64,000 nt of DNA from JAGWRA01 sp035534615. GTDB taxonomy: Bacteria; Acidobacteriota; Vicinamibacteria; Vicinamibacterales; CAVVIG01. Every line of letters begins with the position of its first letter. Position 1 is the stretch's first letter. Below are positions 10,800 through 20,905 of the stretch, one piece after another. The notes under the pieces are model-generated. The model did no database searches. It was not told the origin of the DNA and saw nothing but the letters and a program-made list of their open reading frames with translations. The stretch is from the NCBI GenBank assembly GCA_035534615.1, contig DATLRO010000068.1:1-64000 (forward strand). The letters run 5' to 3'. Made by a program: the position numbers and the translations under genes.

Positions 10800-11596
10800 C
10801 CACTCTGCTGCATCGGCCGCCGGGCTGGGGGGACCTGGTCGACATCGCGGTCGTGGCGATTGCGATCTACCAGGGTTTGCTCCTCATTCGCGGGACGCGG
10901 GCCGTGCAGATGGCGCTCGGCAGCGCGTTCATCGTGGCGCTGTACTACGTCTCGCGCTGGGGGCACCTCGACACCGTCAACTGGCTGATCCGCAATATGG
11001 TCGGCTACGTCGTGTTCGCCGCGATCGTCCTCTTCCAGTCGGACATCCGGCGGGCGCTCGCCCATCTGGGGCGCGCGCCGTTCTTCCGGCACTTCGCGAA
11101 AGCGGCGAGCCAGGACGAGACGATCGAGGAGCTGGTGGTCAGCGCCGGCATGCTGTCGGCGCAGCACGTCGGCGCCATCATCGTGGTCGAGCGCCAGATC
11201 GGGCTGCGGACGTACATCGAGAGCGGCATCCCGCTCGACGCCCGCCTGACCTACGATCTGCTGCTCAGCATCTTCCACACGTCGTCGCCGCTGCACGACG
11301 GCGCCGTCATCATCCAGGACGACCGGATTGCCGCGGCGGCCTGCTTCCTGCCGCTCACGGTCAACCCGGTGCTGAGCACGGAGCTCGGCTCGCGACACCG
11401 GGCCGCCATCGGCCTGAGCGAGGAAACCGACGCCGTCGCCATCGTCGTGTCCGAGCGGACCGGGCGGATCTCGCTGGTCTGCGAAGGCGACATCGAGCGC
11501 GGCGTCGACCAGGACCGGCTGCGGGAGCGCCTGCGGACGCTGATGGCCGAACGGCCGGCGGCGGCCTCGCGGGCTTCACGGGACACCGAACGCTGA
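10787..11596 (+). CDS. cdaA: Diadenylate cyclase CdaA
   Basis: 269 aa membrane enzyme making cyclic di-AMP from two ATP. N-terminal hydrophobic helices (about 17-95) anchor a DAC (DisA_N) domain. Catalytic motifs are DGA at 171-173 ('LHDGAVII') and RHR at 203-205 ('SRHRAAIG'). It overlaps folP by 13 nt and its TGA shares a base with the next ATG (TGATG). The following YbbR-domain gene and glmM reproduce the classical cdaA-ybbR-glmM arrangement that ties c-di-AMP to cell-wall precursor synthesis. c-di-AMP receptors are not visible in the window. Confidence 0.95.
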   Translation: MDRLTTLLHRPPGWGDLVDIAVVAIAIYQGLLLIRGTRAVQMALGSAFIVALYYVSRWGHLDTVNWLIRNMVGYVVFAAIVLFQSDIRRALAHLGRAPFFRHFAKAASQDETIEELVVSAGMLSAQHVGAIIVVERQIGLRTYIESGIPLDARLTYDLLLSIFHTSSPLHDGAVIIQDDRIAAAACFLPLTVNPVLSTELGSRHRAAIGLSEETDAVAIVVSERTGRISLVCEGDIERGVDQDRLRERLRTLMAERPAAASRASRDTER

Positions 11597-12513
11597 TGCG
11601 CTATCGTTTCCGGCCGTTCCGGCATTTCGGGCTGAAGGTGCTGGCCGTCGTGCTGGCGTTCCTGCTGTGGCTGGTGGTCGCCGGCGAGGAGACGGTCGAG
11701 CGCAGCGTGCGCGTGCCGCTCGAGCTGCAGCAGGTGCCGGCCGGGCTCGATCTGGTCAGCGAGCCGCCGGCGACGGTGGACGTGCTCGTCCGCGGCGCCT
11801 CCGACGCCGTGAGCCGCATGTCGCCCGGCGATCTGGTGGCCGTGCTCGACCTGCGCACCGCCCGCTCCGGCCGCCGGTTCTTTCCGCTGACGCCGGAGGA
11901 AGTGCGGGCGCCGTTCGGGGTCGACGTCGTCGAGGTCGTGCCGAACACCGTCGCGATCGTGTTCGAGAAGGAAGGCCGCAAGCTCGTGCCGATTGCCCCG
12001 TCGGTGGAGGGCCGCCCGGCCCCCGGCTACATGATCGGGCAGATCACGTCGGACCCGGCGTCCGTCACCGTGATCGGCCCCGACAGCGTGCTCGACCGGC
12101 TGCCGGCGGCGATGACCGAGCCCGTGCTCGTCGCCGGCGCGAAGTCCCGGGTGCAGGAGGCGGTGACGGTCGGGGTGGCCGATCCGCACCTGCGGCTGCA
12201 GGCGCCGGTCACGGCGAAGGTGACGGTGAATGTCATTCCCGCCCCGGCGGAGCGGACGCTGCTCCACGTCCCGGTCCGCATCCAGCACCTGGGCCCGGGG
12301 CTCGAGGCGCGGGCGCTCCCGCCGGTCGTGAAGGTGACCGTGCGCGGCAGCGAGACGGCGGTCAGGGCGCTGCGGGCCGATTCGATCATCGTCTCCGTCG
12401 ATGCCAGCGGGCTCGGGGCCGGCCGCTACACGCTGACGCCGCGCGCTGCGCCGCAGCGCGACACCGGGATCGTCCAGATCGAGCCGGCGGAAGTCCAGAT
12501 TACAATCAGATAG
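11596..12513 (+). CDS. YbbR-domain protein (CdaR-like)
   Basis: 305 aa. A single N-terminal membrane anchor (about 13-32, 'LKVLAVVLAFLLWLVVAG') is followed by three or four YbbR repeats on the outer face, recognisable by recurring 'VPLELQQVPAGL', 'DVLVRGASDAVSRM' and 'VTVIGPDSVLDRL' type blocks. In Firmicutes the equivalent CdaR binds and modulates CdaA, and the direct TGATG coupling to cdaA suggests the same here. No catalytic residues are expected. Confidence 0.88.
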   Translation: MRYRFRPFRHFGLKVLAVVLAFLLWLVVAGEETVERSVRVPLELQQVPAGLDLVSEPPATVDVLVRGASDAVSRMSPGDLVAVLDLRTARSGRRFFPLTPEEVRAPFGVDVVEVVPNTVAIVFEKEGRKLVPIAPSVEGRPAPGYMIGQITSDPASVTVIGPDSVLDRLPAAMTEPVLVAGAKSRVQEAVTVGVADPHLRLQAPVTAKVTVNVIPAPAERTLLHVPVRIQHLGPGLEARALPPVVKVTVRGSETAVRALRADSIIVSVDASGLGAGRYTLTPRAAPQRDTGIVQIEPAEVQITIR

Positions 12514-12536
12514 CGGGCGCGGCCCGCGACCTCGCC

Positions 12537-13874
<1,338 letters not shown>

Positions 13875-13894
13875 CGGAACGGAGCACGCGACAC

Positions 13895-14740
<846 letters not shown>

Positions 14741-14816
14741 GGCAGATCCTCCCTGATCGTCCCCTGCACTCCGCCTTCCCTCGCGTCCGGCCGGCTCGTG
14801 GGCGGCGGCGGTCCGC

Positions 14817-17534
14817 CTATTCTTCCAGCGCCAGCCTGCCGAAGAGCGGCTGTCCCGTGCGGGCGGCGTAGAAGCCGAAGCAGGTGATGCCGACGGCGAG
14901 CAGCAGGGCGATATTGCCCGACAGCGCCCACCAGGCTCCGGGGGAGCGCGACAACGGCACCGAGGAGAGCAGGTTGTCGAAGAAGAGCGCCACGGTCACC
15001 GTGAGCAGACCGAAGCGGAACACGGCGACCGTGATCAGCAGGATCACCACCACGCCGACGAGGGCGACGGGCCACCCGTTGCTGATGTAGGCGCCGCTGT
15101 TGGAGGCCACCGTCACGATTGCCACGACGAGGGCAATGGCCAGCCAGGCGCGCCGCACCAGGAGCCGCAGGATGACGAAGAAGAGCGCCAGCAGCAGCGC
15201 GCTCTCCAGCGCGCTGTAGGCGACCTGCACCGCAGCGAGCGGCAGGGCGGCGGAGTGGGCCAGCAGATTCACCTGGTCGCCCAGGGGCGGGGTTCCCGCT
15301 TTCGTACCGCTCAGCGCCGGCGCGAGTCCCCGGGCCACTTCCGTCAACAGGAGCACGACGCCCAGGGCGGCGCCGGCGAGGATGTCGTGGCCGACCCGCG
15401 GATCGCGCAGGCGACCCGACATGAGGCGGCTCCAGCCCAGCAGGCCGTCCGGCCAGTAGCGGCGGGCGTAGGGCTCGATGGCGACGTACATCACCCAGAC
15501 CTGGGCCACCTGCAGCAGGGCGATGCCGACGGCGACCAGGAGATGCTGCAGTTCGACGTACGGCGACGGCGTGTGGTGGGCGGCGAACAGCCAGCCGACC
15601 GTGATGCCGCCAAACAGCGCGAGGGTCAGTCGTGTGGCGGCGCGCCAGTCGGCACGGCGGGCGCGCACGTGCCGGTACGCAAGCAGCGCCGCGCCGAAGA
15701 GCGACAGGTTCCAGACCATCAGGTTGAAGAGACCCGAGAGAAACTGCGCCGCGGACTGCCGGGCCGGCTCCGGCGGTTTCATCCACGGCCCGATGACGGA
15801 AAAGGCGGTCGGGCGGCCGCGGTAGGCGGCGGCTTCCACGCGCACCGTCACGCCGGGCCGATCGCCGAGCGGCCCTTCCCAGGCCTGGCGCACGTCGGCG
15901 AACGCCGGCGGCGTCCATTCGGGCGCCACCGGATGGAAGGCCGCCAGGTCCAGGCCGGCCGCGGTGAACAGCGGCTTCCACTGCGGGGCCGGCGCCGGCC
16001 CCGTGTCGGGCTCGAACGCGGGTGGCACGGCCTGGAACTCGACCAGGCGGCCCCGCGTGTCCGTGACGACGGTCTGCATGCCGGACGTGGTGGCCGGGGG
16101 ATCGGTCAGTGAAATGTTCGACGTCGGCCCACTGGGCGTCATCTGCTGCGGGCTGGTCCGGTACCAGAAGAGGAGGGCCGGCGGCTCGTCGCCGCGCAGG
16201 AGGTTCCACCATCCGGTCTGCCCGCTCGTGGTCCGAACCCAGGCCAGATTGGCCGACGGAATCTGGAAGTTGGACGCCGCGTCGGCCGGCGTCCCGTGGT
16301 AGCCGAACGACGCGGTCATCTGCTGAATCCGGTCGATCAGCACCGCAGGCGGCTTGTCGAGCGGCACGAGCGAGGGAAGCGACGCGCGCGGCCCGAGGAC
16401 CGCGAAGGCCGCCAGCACGGCCAGCGAGGCGGCCGTCATCGCCAGCGCGCGGCCGAGCGGCATGGCCGGGCTCTCGCCGGCGGCGATGAGCAGCTCGGGC
16501 GACGGCGTCTCGCCGGCGGCGAGCGCCGCGGCGAGCGGATCGGCGCCCGGCATCGCGGCGGCGACGGCGAGCGCCGATGCCGGCCGCCGCGGCGGATCCT
16601 GTTCGAGGCACCGGAGGATGACGCGCTCGATGGCCGGGTCCAGATCGGGGACGACCGCGCTCGGCACCGGGCGGCTGCCGCTCTCGTGCAGGGCGACGAG
16701 CTCGTGCAGCGATTTGGCCTCGTGCACGCGCCGGCCCGTGAAGATCTCGAACAGCACGAGCCCGAGGGCGTAGAGGTCGCTGGCGACCGATGCCGGCTCG
16801 CGCCTCAGCTGCTCCGGCGCCATGTACTGCGGCGTGCCGGCAAGCCCCTCCTCGCGTTCGCCGTCCATGGCCGCGAGGCCGAAGTCGGTGAGCCGCACGT
16901 TGCCGCGGCCGTCGATCATCACATTGGCCGGCTTCAGATCGCGGTGGAGCACGCCGCGCTCGTGCGCCGCGGCGAGGCCTGCGCACAGCTGCCGGGCCAG
17001 CTCGACGGCCTTATCCTGCGGCACCCGTCCGATCCGGCGGAGCAGCGACGCGAGATCCTCGCCGTCGACGTACTCCATCGTAATGAACGGCCGGCCGTCG
17101 GCCTCGCCGAGGTCGTAGAGCCGGCAGACGTTCTTGTGCGACACCTGGCGGGCCACGCGCAGTTCCCCGTGGAACTGCGCCAGCCGCGCGGCGTCGTGTG
17201 CCACCTCTTCGGGGAGGAATTTCAGGGCGACCGGCTGCCCCAGCGTCAGATCGTCGGCGCGGTAGACCTCGCCCATGCCGCCCCTGCCGAGCAGCGCGAC
17301 CAGGCGGTAGCGTCCCGCCAGAATCGCGCCCGACTCGAAGCGGACGGTCGGCGGCCGGCGGTCGCCGGTGGACGCCGGCGTGACGCCCGGCGCGACGGTC
17401 CGGGTGGCGGCCGGGTCGTCGAGGCCGGGAGCGGACCCGGCCGCGGCCGGCGCGGGATCGACCGCGGCGCCGCACGATGGGCAGAACCGCGCGGCGGCCG
17501 GCCGGGCGGTGCCGCACGCGGGGCAACAGGGCAC
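14817..17534 (-). CDS. Membrane Ser/Thr protein kinase with N-terminal zinc ribbon
   Basis: 905 aa. An N-terminal zinc ribbon (C4-x2-C7, C18-x2-C21) and a linker precede a PknB-type kinase domain (about 75-335): glycine loop 'LGRGGMGEVYRAD', Lys in 'VALKFLPEE', catalytic 'HRDLKPANVM', 'DFGLAAM' and 'GTPQYMAPEQL'. A membrane helix near 410 leads to a roughly 200-residue non-membrane region and then a bundle of about eight hydrophobic helices. The regulatory signal and substrates are unknown; the multi-pass C-terminus could be a sensor or transporter-like module. The GTG start is chosen because the zinc ribbon begins there and a -10 box sits 6 nt before it. Convergent with pdxJ (76-bp gap, nothing recognised in it). 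Confidence 0.88.
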   Translation of the reverse strand: MPCCPACGTARPAAARFCPSCGAAVDPAPAAAGSAPGLDDPAATRTVAPGVTPASTGDRRPPTVRFESGAILAGRYRLVALLGRGGMGEVYRADDLTLGQPVALKFLPEEVAHDAARLAQFHGELRVARQVSHKNVCRLYDLGEADGRPFITMEYVDGEDLASLLRRIGRVPQDKAVELARQLCAGLAAAHERGVLHRDLKPANVMIDGRGNVRLTDFGLAAMDGEREEGLAGTPQYMAPEQLRREPASVASDLYALGLVLFEIFTGRRVHEAKSLHELVALHESGSRPVPSAVVPDLDPAIERVILRCLEQDPPRRPASALAVAAAMPGADPLAAALAAGETPSPELLIAAGESPAMPLGRALAMTAASLAVLAAFAVLGPRASLPSLVPLDKPPAVLIDRIQQMTASFGYHGTPADAASNFQIPSANLAWVRTTSGQTGWWNLLRGDEPPALLFWYRTSPQQMTPSGPTSNISLTDPPATTSGMQTVVTDTRGRLVEFQAVPPAFEPDTGPAPAPQWKPLFTAAGLDLAAFHPVAPEWTPPAFADVRQAWEGPLGDRPGVTVRVEAAAYRGRPTAFSVIGPWMKPPEPARQSAAQFLSGLFNLMVWNLSLFGAALLAYRHVRARRADWRAATRLTLALFGGITVGWLFAAHHTPSPYVELQHLLVAVGIALLQVAQVWVMYVAIEPYARRYWPDGLLGWSRLMSGRLRDPRVGHDILAGAALGVVLLLTEVARGLAPALSGTKAGTPPLGDQVNLLAHSAALPLAAVQVAYSALESALLLALFFVILRLLVRRAWLAIALVVAIVTVASNSGAYISNGWPVALVGVVVILLITVAVFRFGLLTVTVALFFDNLLSSVPLSRSPGAWWALSGNIALLLAVGITCFGFYAARTGQPLFGRLALEE

Positions 17535-17540
17535 GGCGAG

Positions 17541-17546
17541 ATTGTA
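17541..17546 (-). promoter_or_regulatory. -10 box 6 nt before the kinase GTG (leaderless candidate)
   Basis: On the minus strand TACAAT is followed by CTCGCC and then the GTG start. Transcription normally starts about 6-7 nt after the -10 box, so the mRNA would begin at the start codon. No -35 hexamer is obvious. Confidence 0.5.
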
Positions 17547-17712
17547 GCGGAGATGTCCGGCGCCGCGCCCGCGCCGGAGAGCTCGGCCCTGCCGCCCCGT
17601 GCCGTCCGAAGGCGGGCACCGGCGGACGCGACGCGTCCTCTTGCCCACGCGGATCCGGACCGATGGCCCGGGGCGAGCTGGACCGCCGGCCCGCCCGGGA
17701 TGAATCGCCCGG

Positions 17713-17742
17713 TGGACTGGCTTCGGGAGTCACTGCTATGAT
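17713..17742 (+). promoter_or_regulatory. Extended -10 promoter upstream of the TPR and microcompartment genes
   Basis: TGGACT (17713-17718), an 18-nt spacer, then TGC-TATGAT with the -10 at 17737-17742. It would give a leader of about 90 nt before the TPR gene and could drive the tightly packed genes that follow. Confidence 0.5.
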
Positions 17743-17837
17743 CGGGGCTTTCAGCGGGTGACAGCCCGGGTGCGCCGGTGCGTTCGCCGGGGCGCGGCGG
17801 GTCTCGAGACCTGAATCCGTCCGCGGCGAGCATCTTT

Positions 17838-18500
17838 ATGAAGTCCGAATCGATTGTTTTCGGCCTTGCCGGCGTCTGTTTCGGCCTGATCGTCGGCTGG
17901 GTGATCGCGAACCAGCAGGTCCCGGGACGCCAGCCGGCCATCGCGGCCGCCAGCGCGTCGGCGTCGCAGCCGGCGCCGACCATGCCGGCGCAGGGGTCCG
18001 GCACGAGTGATCAGAGCACGAGCGCCAGCGGCGACCAGCCGGTCCCGCTCGACGCGAGCCGCGTGCAGGCGCTGACGGCCCAGGCGGCGCAGCACCCGAA
18101 CGACGCCGGCCCGCGCATTCAGCTCGGCAACATGTACTTCGACGCCGAACAGTACCAGACCGCGATCAACTGGTACCAGCAGGCGCTCAAGCTGGCCCCG
18201 CGCGACGTCGACGTCAGCACCGACCTCGGCGTGTGCTTCTACTACACGAACCAGCCCGATCTCGCCCTGAAGCAGTTCAATTACTCCCTGTCGATCGATC
18301 CCCGGCACCTGAAGACGCTGTTGAACATCGGCGTCGTCCGCGCGTTCGGCAAGCAGGATCTGGAGGGCGCGGCCAGGGCGTGGCAGAAGCTGGTCGATAT
18401 CGCGCCGAACAGTCCGGAGGGCCAGGCGGCGAAGAAGGCGCTGGAGAGCATGCGCCAGGCCCATCCTGGCCTCGGCACCGGCGGGGCGTCCGGCCCCTGA
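17838..18500 (+). CDS. Membrane-anchored TPR protein
   Basis: 220 aa. An N-terminal uncleaved hydrophobic helix (about 5-24, 'IVFGLAGVCFGLIVGWVIA') is followed by an Ala/Ser/Gln-rich linker and about three tetratricopeptide repeats (about 75-205), for example 'GPRIQLGNMYFDAEQYQTAI' and 'VSTDLGVCFYYTNQPDLALK'. TPR domains are protein-binding scaffolds; the partner is unknown. The ATG at 17838 is used because upstream in-frame codons give no signal-like N-terminus. It ends 6 bp before the next small gene, so the two are probably cotranscribed. Confidence 0.8.
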   Translation: MKSESIVFGLAGVCFGLIVGWVIANQQVPGRQPAIAAASASASQPAPTMPAQGSGTSDQSTSASGDQPVPLDASRVQALTAQAAQHPNDAGPRIQLGNMYFDAEQYQTAINWYQQALKLAPRDVDVSTDLGVCFYYTNQPDLALKQFNYSLSIDPRHLKTLLNIGVVRAFGKQDLEGAARAWQKLVDIAPNSPEGQAAKKALESMRQAHPGLGTGGASGP

Positions 18501-18506
18501 GCCCCG

Positions 18507-18767
18507 ATGGTCCGGCTGCTGCTCCTGCTGCTGTTCCTGGTCTTCCTCGGGCGGGCCGTGTGGCGGTTCCTCCAGGGGGTCGTCGAGGGAGCGACGCGGC
18601 AGGGCGGGCGCCCGGGCACGCCGTCGCGCGGCGTCCAGATGGTCCGGGATCCGGTGTGCGGCACGTTCGTCGTGCCGGCCCGGGCGTACGCACTCGGCGA
18701 GGGCGATCGGCAGGTCTTCTTCTGTTCGGAACGGTGCCGCGAGCAGTATCGCGCGGGAGCGCGGTGA
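18507..18767 (+). CDS. Small membrane-anchored TRASH/YHS-like metal-binding protein
   Basis: 86 aa. An N-terminal Leu-rich helix (about 3-16) is followed by a short linker and a compact C-terminal domain with Cys51 ('DPVCGTFV'), Cys73 and Cys77 ('FFCSERCREQY'). This C...C-x3-C pattern with a preceding DPVCG is characteristic of YHS/TRASH metal-binding domains, and similar small proteins are widespread in Gram-negative bacteria. Metal and role are unknown. It lies between the TPR gene and the microcompartment aldolase with very short spacers. Confidence 0.7.
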   Translation: MVRLLLLLLFLVFLGRAVWRFLQGVVEGATRQGGRPGTPSRGVQMVRDPVCGTFVVPARAYALGEGDRQVFFCSERCREQYRAGAR

Positions 18768-18785
18768 GCGGGTTGGGCAGGTCCG

Positions 18786-19652
18786 ATGGCTGAGCGGTCC
18801 GAAGCGCGCCTGCGCGCCGACATCGTCGAGATCGGGCGGCGTCTCCACGAGCGGGGGTACGTCGCCTCGAACGACGGCAACATCAGCGCCCGGCTGGATG
18901 GCGCGCGCCTGCTGACGACCCCGAGAGGCGTGTCGAAGCGCGACATGACCCCCGACATGATGGTGGTCACGGATCTCGACGGGCGCAAGCTGGCCGGCGA
19001 GCGGACGGCCTCGTCGGAACTGCTGATGCACCTCGAGGTCTACCGGAACCGGCCCGAGGTGGAGGCGGTCGTGCACGCGCATCCGCCCGCAGCCACGGGG
19101 TTCGCGGTGGCCGGCATCCCGCTGGACCGGGCGGTGCTCGCGGAAATCGTCACGACGCTCGGCAGCATTCCGATTGCGGCCTACGGCACGCCGTCGACGC
19201 AGGAACTGGCCGACGCGGTCCGCCAGTACATCCGGGCGCACGACGGGCTGCTGCTGGCCAATCACGGCGCATTGACCGTCGGCGGCGATCTGTTCACCGC
19301 GTACTACAACATGGAGCGGGTCGAGCACTTCGCGCGCATCAGTCTGGTGGCGCGGCTGCTCGGGCGCGAGTATCTGCTGTCGCGCGAGGAAGTCGAGCGG
19401 CTGCAGGGCCTGCGCGGTGCGTACGGCGTGGCGGCTCCGGCGCCGATCTGCACGGACGGCAGCCAGGCGCCGGCCGCGGGCGAGGTCGCCAGCTGCCAGG
19501 TGATTCAGGCGCCGCCGGGGGGCGGCCTCCGGCTCGTGCCCGACGTCCCGGGGACGGCGGCCGGCGCGCCGCCGAGCGACGACACCGAAATTCGGTTAAC
19601 ATACCGCGAGCTGACGGCGCTCATCGAGGACGCGGTCAGGAACCTGACATAA
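18786..19652 (+). CDS. Class II aldolase (fuculose/rhamnulose-phosphate type) with C-terminal encapsulation peptide
   Basis: 288 aa. The first ~215 residues are a zinc-dependent class II aldolase/adducin domain: 'SNDGNISAR', 'TTPRGVSKRDMTPDMMVV', catalytic Glu in 'TASSELLMHL', zinc ligands in 'VVHAHPPAATGFA' and the third His in 'LANHGALTVG'. Family members cleave sugar phosphates such as L-fuculose-1-P to DHAP and lactaldehyde; the exact substrate is not readable. After a Gly/Pro/Ala linker (about 215-265) the protein ends in an amphipathic helix (LTYRELTALIEDAVRNLT, 271-288), the layout of a microcompartment encapsulation peptide. Four shell genes follow immediately, so the enzyme is very likely lumenal cargo producing a volatile aldehyde. 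Confidence 0.9.
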   Translation: MAERSEARLRADIVEIGRRLHERGYVASNDGNISARLDGARLLTTPRGVSKRDMTPDMMVVTDLDGRKLAGERTASSELLMHLEVYRNRPEVEAVVHAHPPAATGFAVAGIPLDRAVLAEIVTTLGSIPIAAYGTPSTQELADAVRQYIRAHDGLLLANHGALTVGGDLFTAYYNMERVEHFARISLVARLLGREYLLSREEVERLQGLRGAYGVAAPAPICTDGSQAPAAGEVASCQVIQAPPGGGLRLVPDVPGTAAGAPPSDDTEIRLTYRELTALIEDAVRNLT

Positions 19653-19682
19653 TCCGCCTGCGCGTCGCGGGTGGCGGCCGGC

Positions 19683-19702
19683 GGCCGGCGTCAGCGCCGG
19701 CC
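19683..19702 (+). repeat. Perfect hairpin between aldolase and BMC-H genes
   Basis: GGCCGGCG-TCAG-CGCCGGCC: an 8-bp perfect stem with a 4-nt loop, 17 nt before the shell-gene start and upstream of its strong GGAGGAG site. It could protect the shell mRNA 5' end after processing or attenuate; no T-run follows. Confidence 0.5.
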
Positions 19703-19719
19703 ATGGCCTGGAGGAGAGT

Positions 19720-20010
19720 ATGGGCGAGGCGCTCGGGATGATCGAGACGAAGGGACTTGTCGCGATGATCGAGGCGGCCGACGCCATGGTCAAGGCCGCG
19801 AAGGTCACGCTGGTGGGCTGGGAGAAGATCGGCGCCGGCTACGTCACGGCGCTCGTGCGCGGTGACGTCGCCGCCGTGAAGGCGGCGACCGACGCCGGGG
19901 CGGCCGCCGCCCGCCGCGTCGGCGAGCTCGTGTCGGTCCACGTCATTCCGCGCCCGCACGCGAGTCTCGAGGACACCCTGCCGATCGGCAGGTCGGGCGC
20001 CAAGAGCTAG
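19720..20010 (+). CDS. Microcompartment hexameric shell protein (BMC-H)
   Basis: 96 aa, the usual size for a single Pf00936 BMC domain that forms the hexagonal facets of a protein-shelled microcompartment. The family hallmark 'GMIETKGLVAMIEAADAMVKAA' opens the protein, with 'VTLVGWEKIGAGYVTALVRGDVAAVKAATDAGA' and 'VSVHVIPRPH' in the expected order. A strong ribosome site (GGAGGAGAG) precedes the ATG, consistent with the need for many copies. It is the only hexamer-type shell gene in the locus, and no trimeric (BMC-T) gene is present. Confidence 0.95.
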   Translation: MGEALGMIETKGLVAMIEAADAMVKAAKVTLVGWEKIGAGYVTALVRGDVAAVKAATDAGAAAARRVGELVSVHVIPRPHASLEDTLPIGRSGAKS

Positions 20011-20034
20011 ACACGGGTTCCGATCGGCTCCCTC

Positions 20035-20304
20035 ATGATTCTGGCCAAAGTCGTCGGCACCGTGGTCGCGACCCGCAAAGATCCCCGCCTGGTCAGCCAG
20101 AAGCTGCTGGTCGCCCGACCGCTGGATCCGCGCGGCAAGCCGGAAGGCCACTACCTGGTCGCGGTCGACACCGTCGACGCCGGCTTCGGCGACATGGTGC
20201 TGATCGTCAACGGCAGCTCGGCGCGGATGGCGGCCGGCCTCAAGGACTGCCCGGTCGACGCCGCCATCGTCGGCGTCGTCGACACCGTCGAGCTCGACGA
20301 ATAG
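20035..20304 (+). CDS. Microcompartment pentameric vertex protein (BMC-P), copy 1
   Basis: 89 aa EutN/CcmL-family protein that caps the vertices of icosahedral shells as pentamers. Family blocks: 'MILAKVVGTVVATRKDP', 'KLLVARPLD', 'VAVDTVDAGFGDMVLIVNGSSAR' and 'VDAAIVGVVDTVE'. First of three paralogues in a row, 24 bp after BMC-H. Multiple BMC-P paralogues are common in metabolosome loci and may give mixed vertices or different permeability. Confidence 0.95.
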   Translation: MILAKVVGTVVATRKDPRLVSQKLLVARPLDPRGKPEGHYLVAVDTVDAGFGDMVLIVNGSSARMAAGLKDCPVDAAIVGVVDTVELDE

Positions 20305-20317
20305 GGAAACGCCCGGC

Positions 20318-20596
20318 ATGCAGCTCGCGCGCGTCATCGGCGACGTGGTCACCACCAGGAAGGATCCGGCGCTGATCGGCCTGACCCTGCTGATCGTGCA
20401 GCCGCTCACGCCCGATCACCAGCCGATCGGCCGCGCGGTGATCGCCGCGGACACGGTCGGCGCCGGCGTGGGCGAAGAGGTGTTCTTCGTCCGGGGCAAA
20501 GAAGCCAGTTTCCCGTTCTTTCCCGCCGAGGTGCCCGTCGACGCGGGGATCGTCGGCATCATCGATTACTGGACCGTCGACGCCCCGCGTCCCTAG
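20318..20596 (+). CDS. Microcompartment pentameric vertex protein (BMC-P), copy 2
   Basis: 92 aa EutN/CcmL-family protein, 13 bp after copy 1. 'MQLARVIGDVVTTRKDP', 'LLIVQPLTP', 'IAADTVGAGVGEEVFFVRGKEA' and 'VDAGIVGIIDYW'. It differs from the other two by a Phe/Pro-rich loop after 'GKEA' (FPFFPAEV), where the others have 'AR..AG' or 'AASDAI', so the loop that contacts neighbouring shell tiles or lumen may be specialised. Confidence 0.95.
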   Translation: MQLARVIGDVVTTRKDPALIGLTLLIVQPLTPDHQPIGRAVIAADTVGAGVGEEVFFVRGKEASFPFFPAEVPVDAGIVGIIDYWTVDAPRP

Positions 20597-20608
20597 CCGG
20601 CCGCCGTC

Positions 20609-20905
20609 ATGCTGCTCGCCCGAGTCGTCGGCACCGTGGTCTCCACCCAGAAGCACCGGAAGTTCACCGGCGCCAAGCTGCTGCTCGTTCAGCCGCTGAC
20701 GCTGGAGGAGACGCCCAGCGGCACGCCCGTGCTGGCGGTCGACGGGGTGGGCGCGGGCGTGCACGAGAAGGTGCTGATCGTCCTGGAAGGGCGGGCCGCC
20801 AGCGACGCCATCAGCCAGCGGGGCGCGCCGGTCGACGCCGCCATCGTCGGGATCGTGGACCACGTCGATCTGGGGACCGGCGCGGCTGCGGAGGCCGGCC
20901 GATGA
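20609..20905 (+). CDS. Microcompartment pentameric vertex protein (BMC-P), copy 3
   Basis: 98 aa EutN/CcmL-family protein, 12 bp after copy 2. 'MLLARVVGTVVSTQKHRKF', 'KLLLVQPLTLEE', 'LAVDGVGAGVHEKVLIVLEG' and 'VDAAIVGIVDHVDL', with a short Ala/Gly tail. Its stop overlaps the next gene by 4 nt (ATGA), so the small Cys-motif protein is translated coupled to this vertex protein. Confidence 0.95.
   Translation: MLLARVVGTVVSTQKHRKFTGAKLLLVQPLTLEETPSGTPVLAVDGVGAGVHEKVLIVLEGRAASDAISQRGAPVDAAIVGIVDHVDLGTGAAAEAGR

Larger units (their letters stand above)
17535..17837. other. Divergent intergenic region, kinase / TPR gene
   Basis: 303 bp without a supported gene. It holds the leaderless-type promoter of the kinase at its left edge and a promoter for the rightward TPR gene around 17713-17742. 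The rest shows no repeats or RNA structure that I can support. Confidence 0.6.

Noticed and set aside
11667..12536. Upstream extension of glmM
   Set aside because: It overlaps the YbbR gene out of frame and lacks glmM homology; the ATG at 12537 gives the standard N-terminus.
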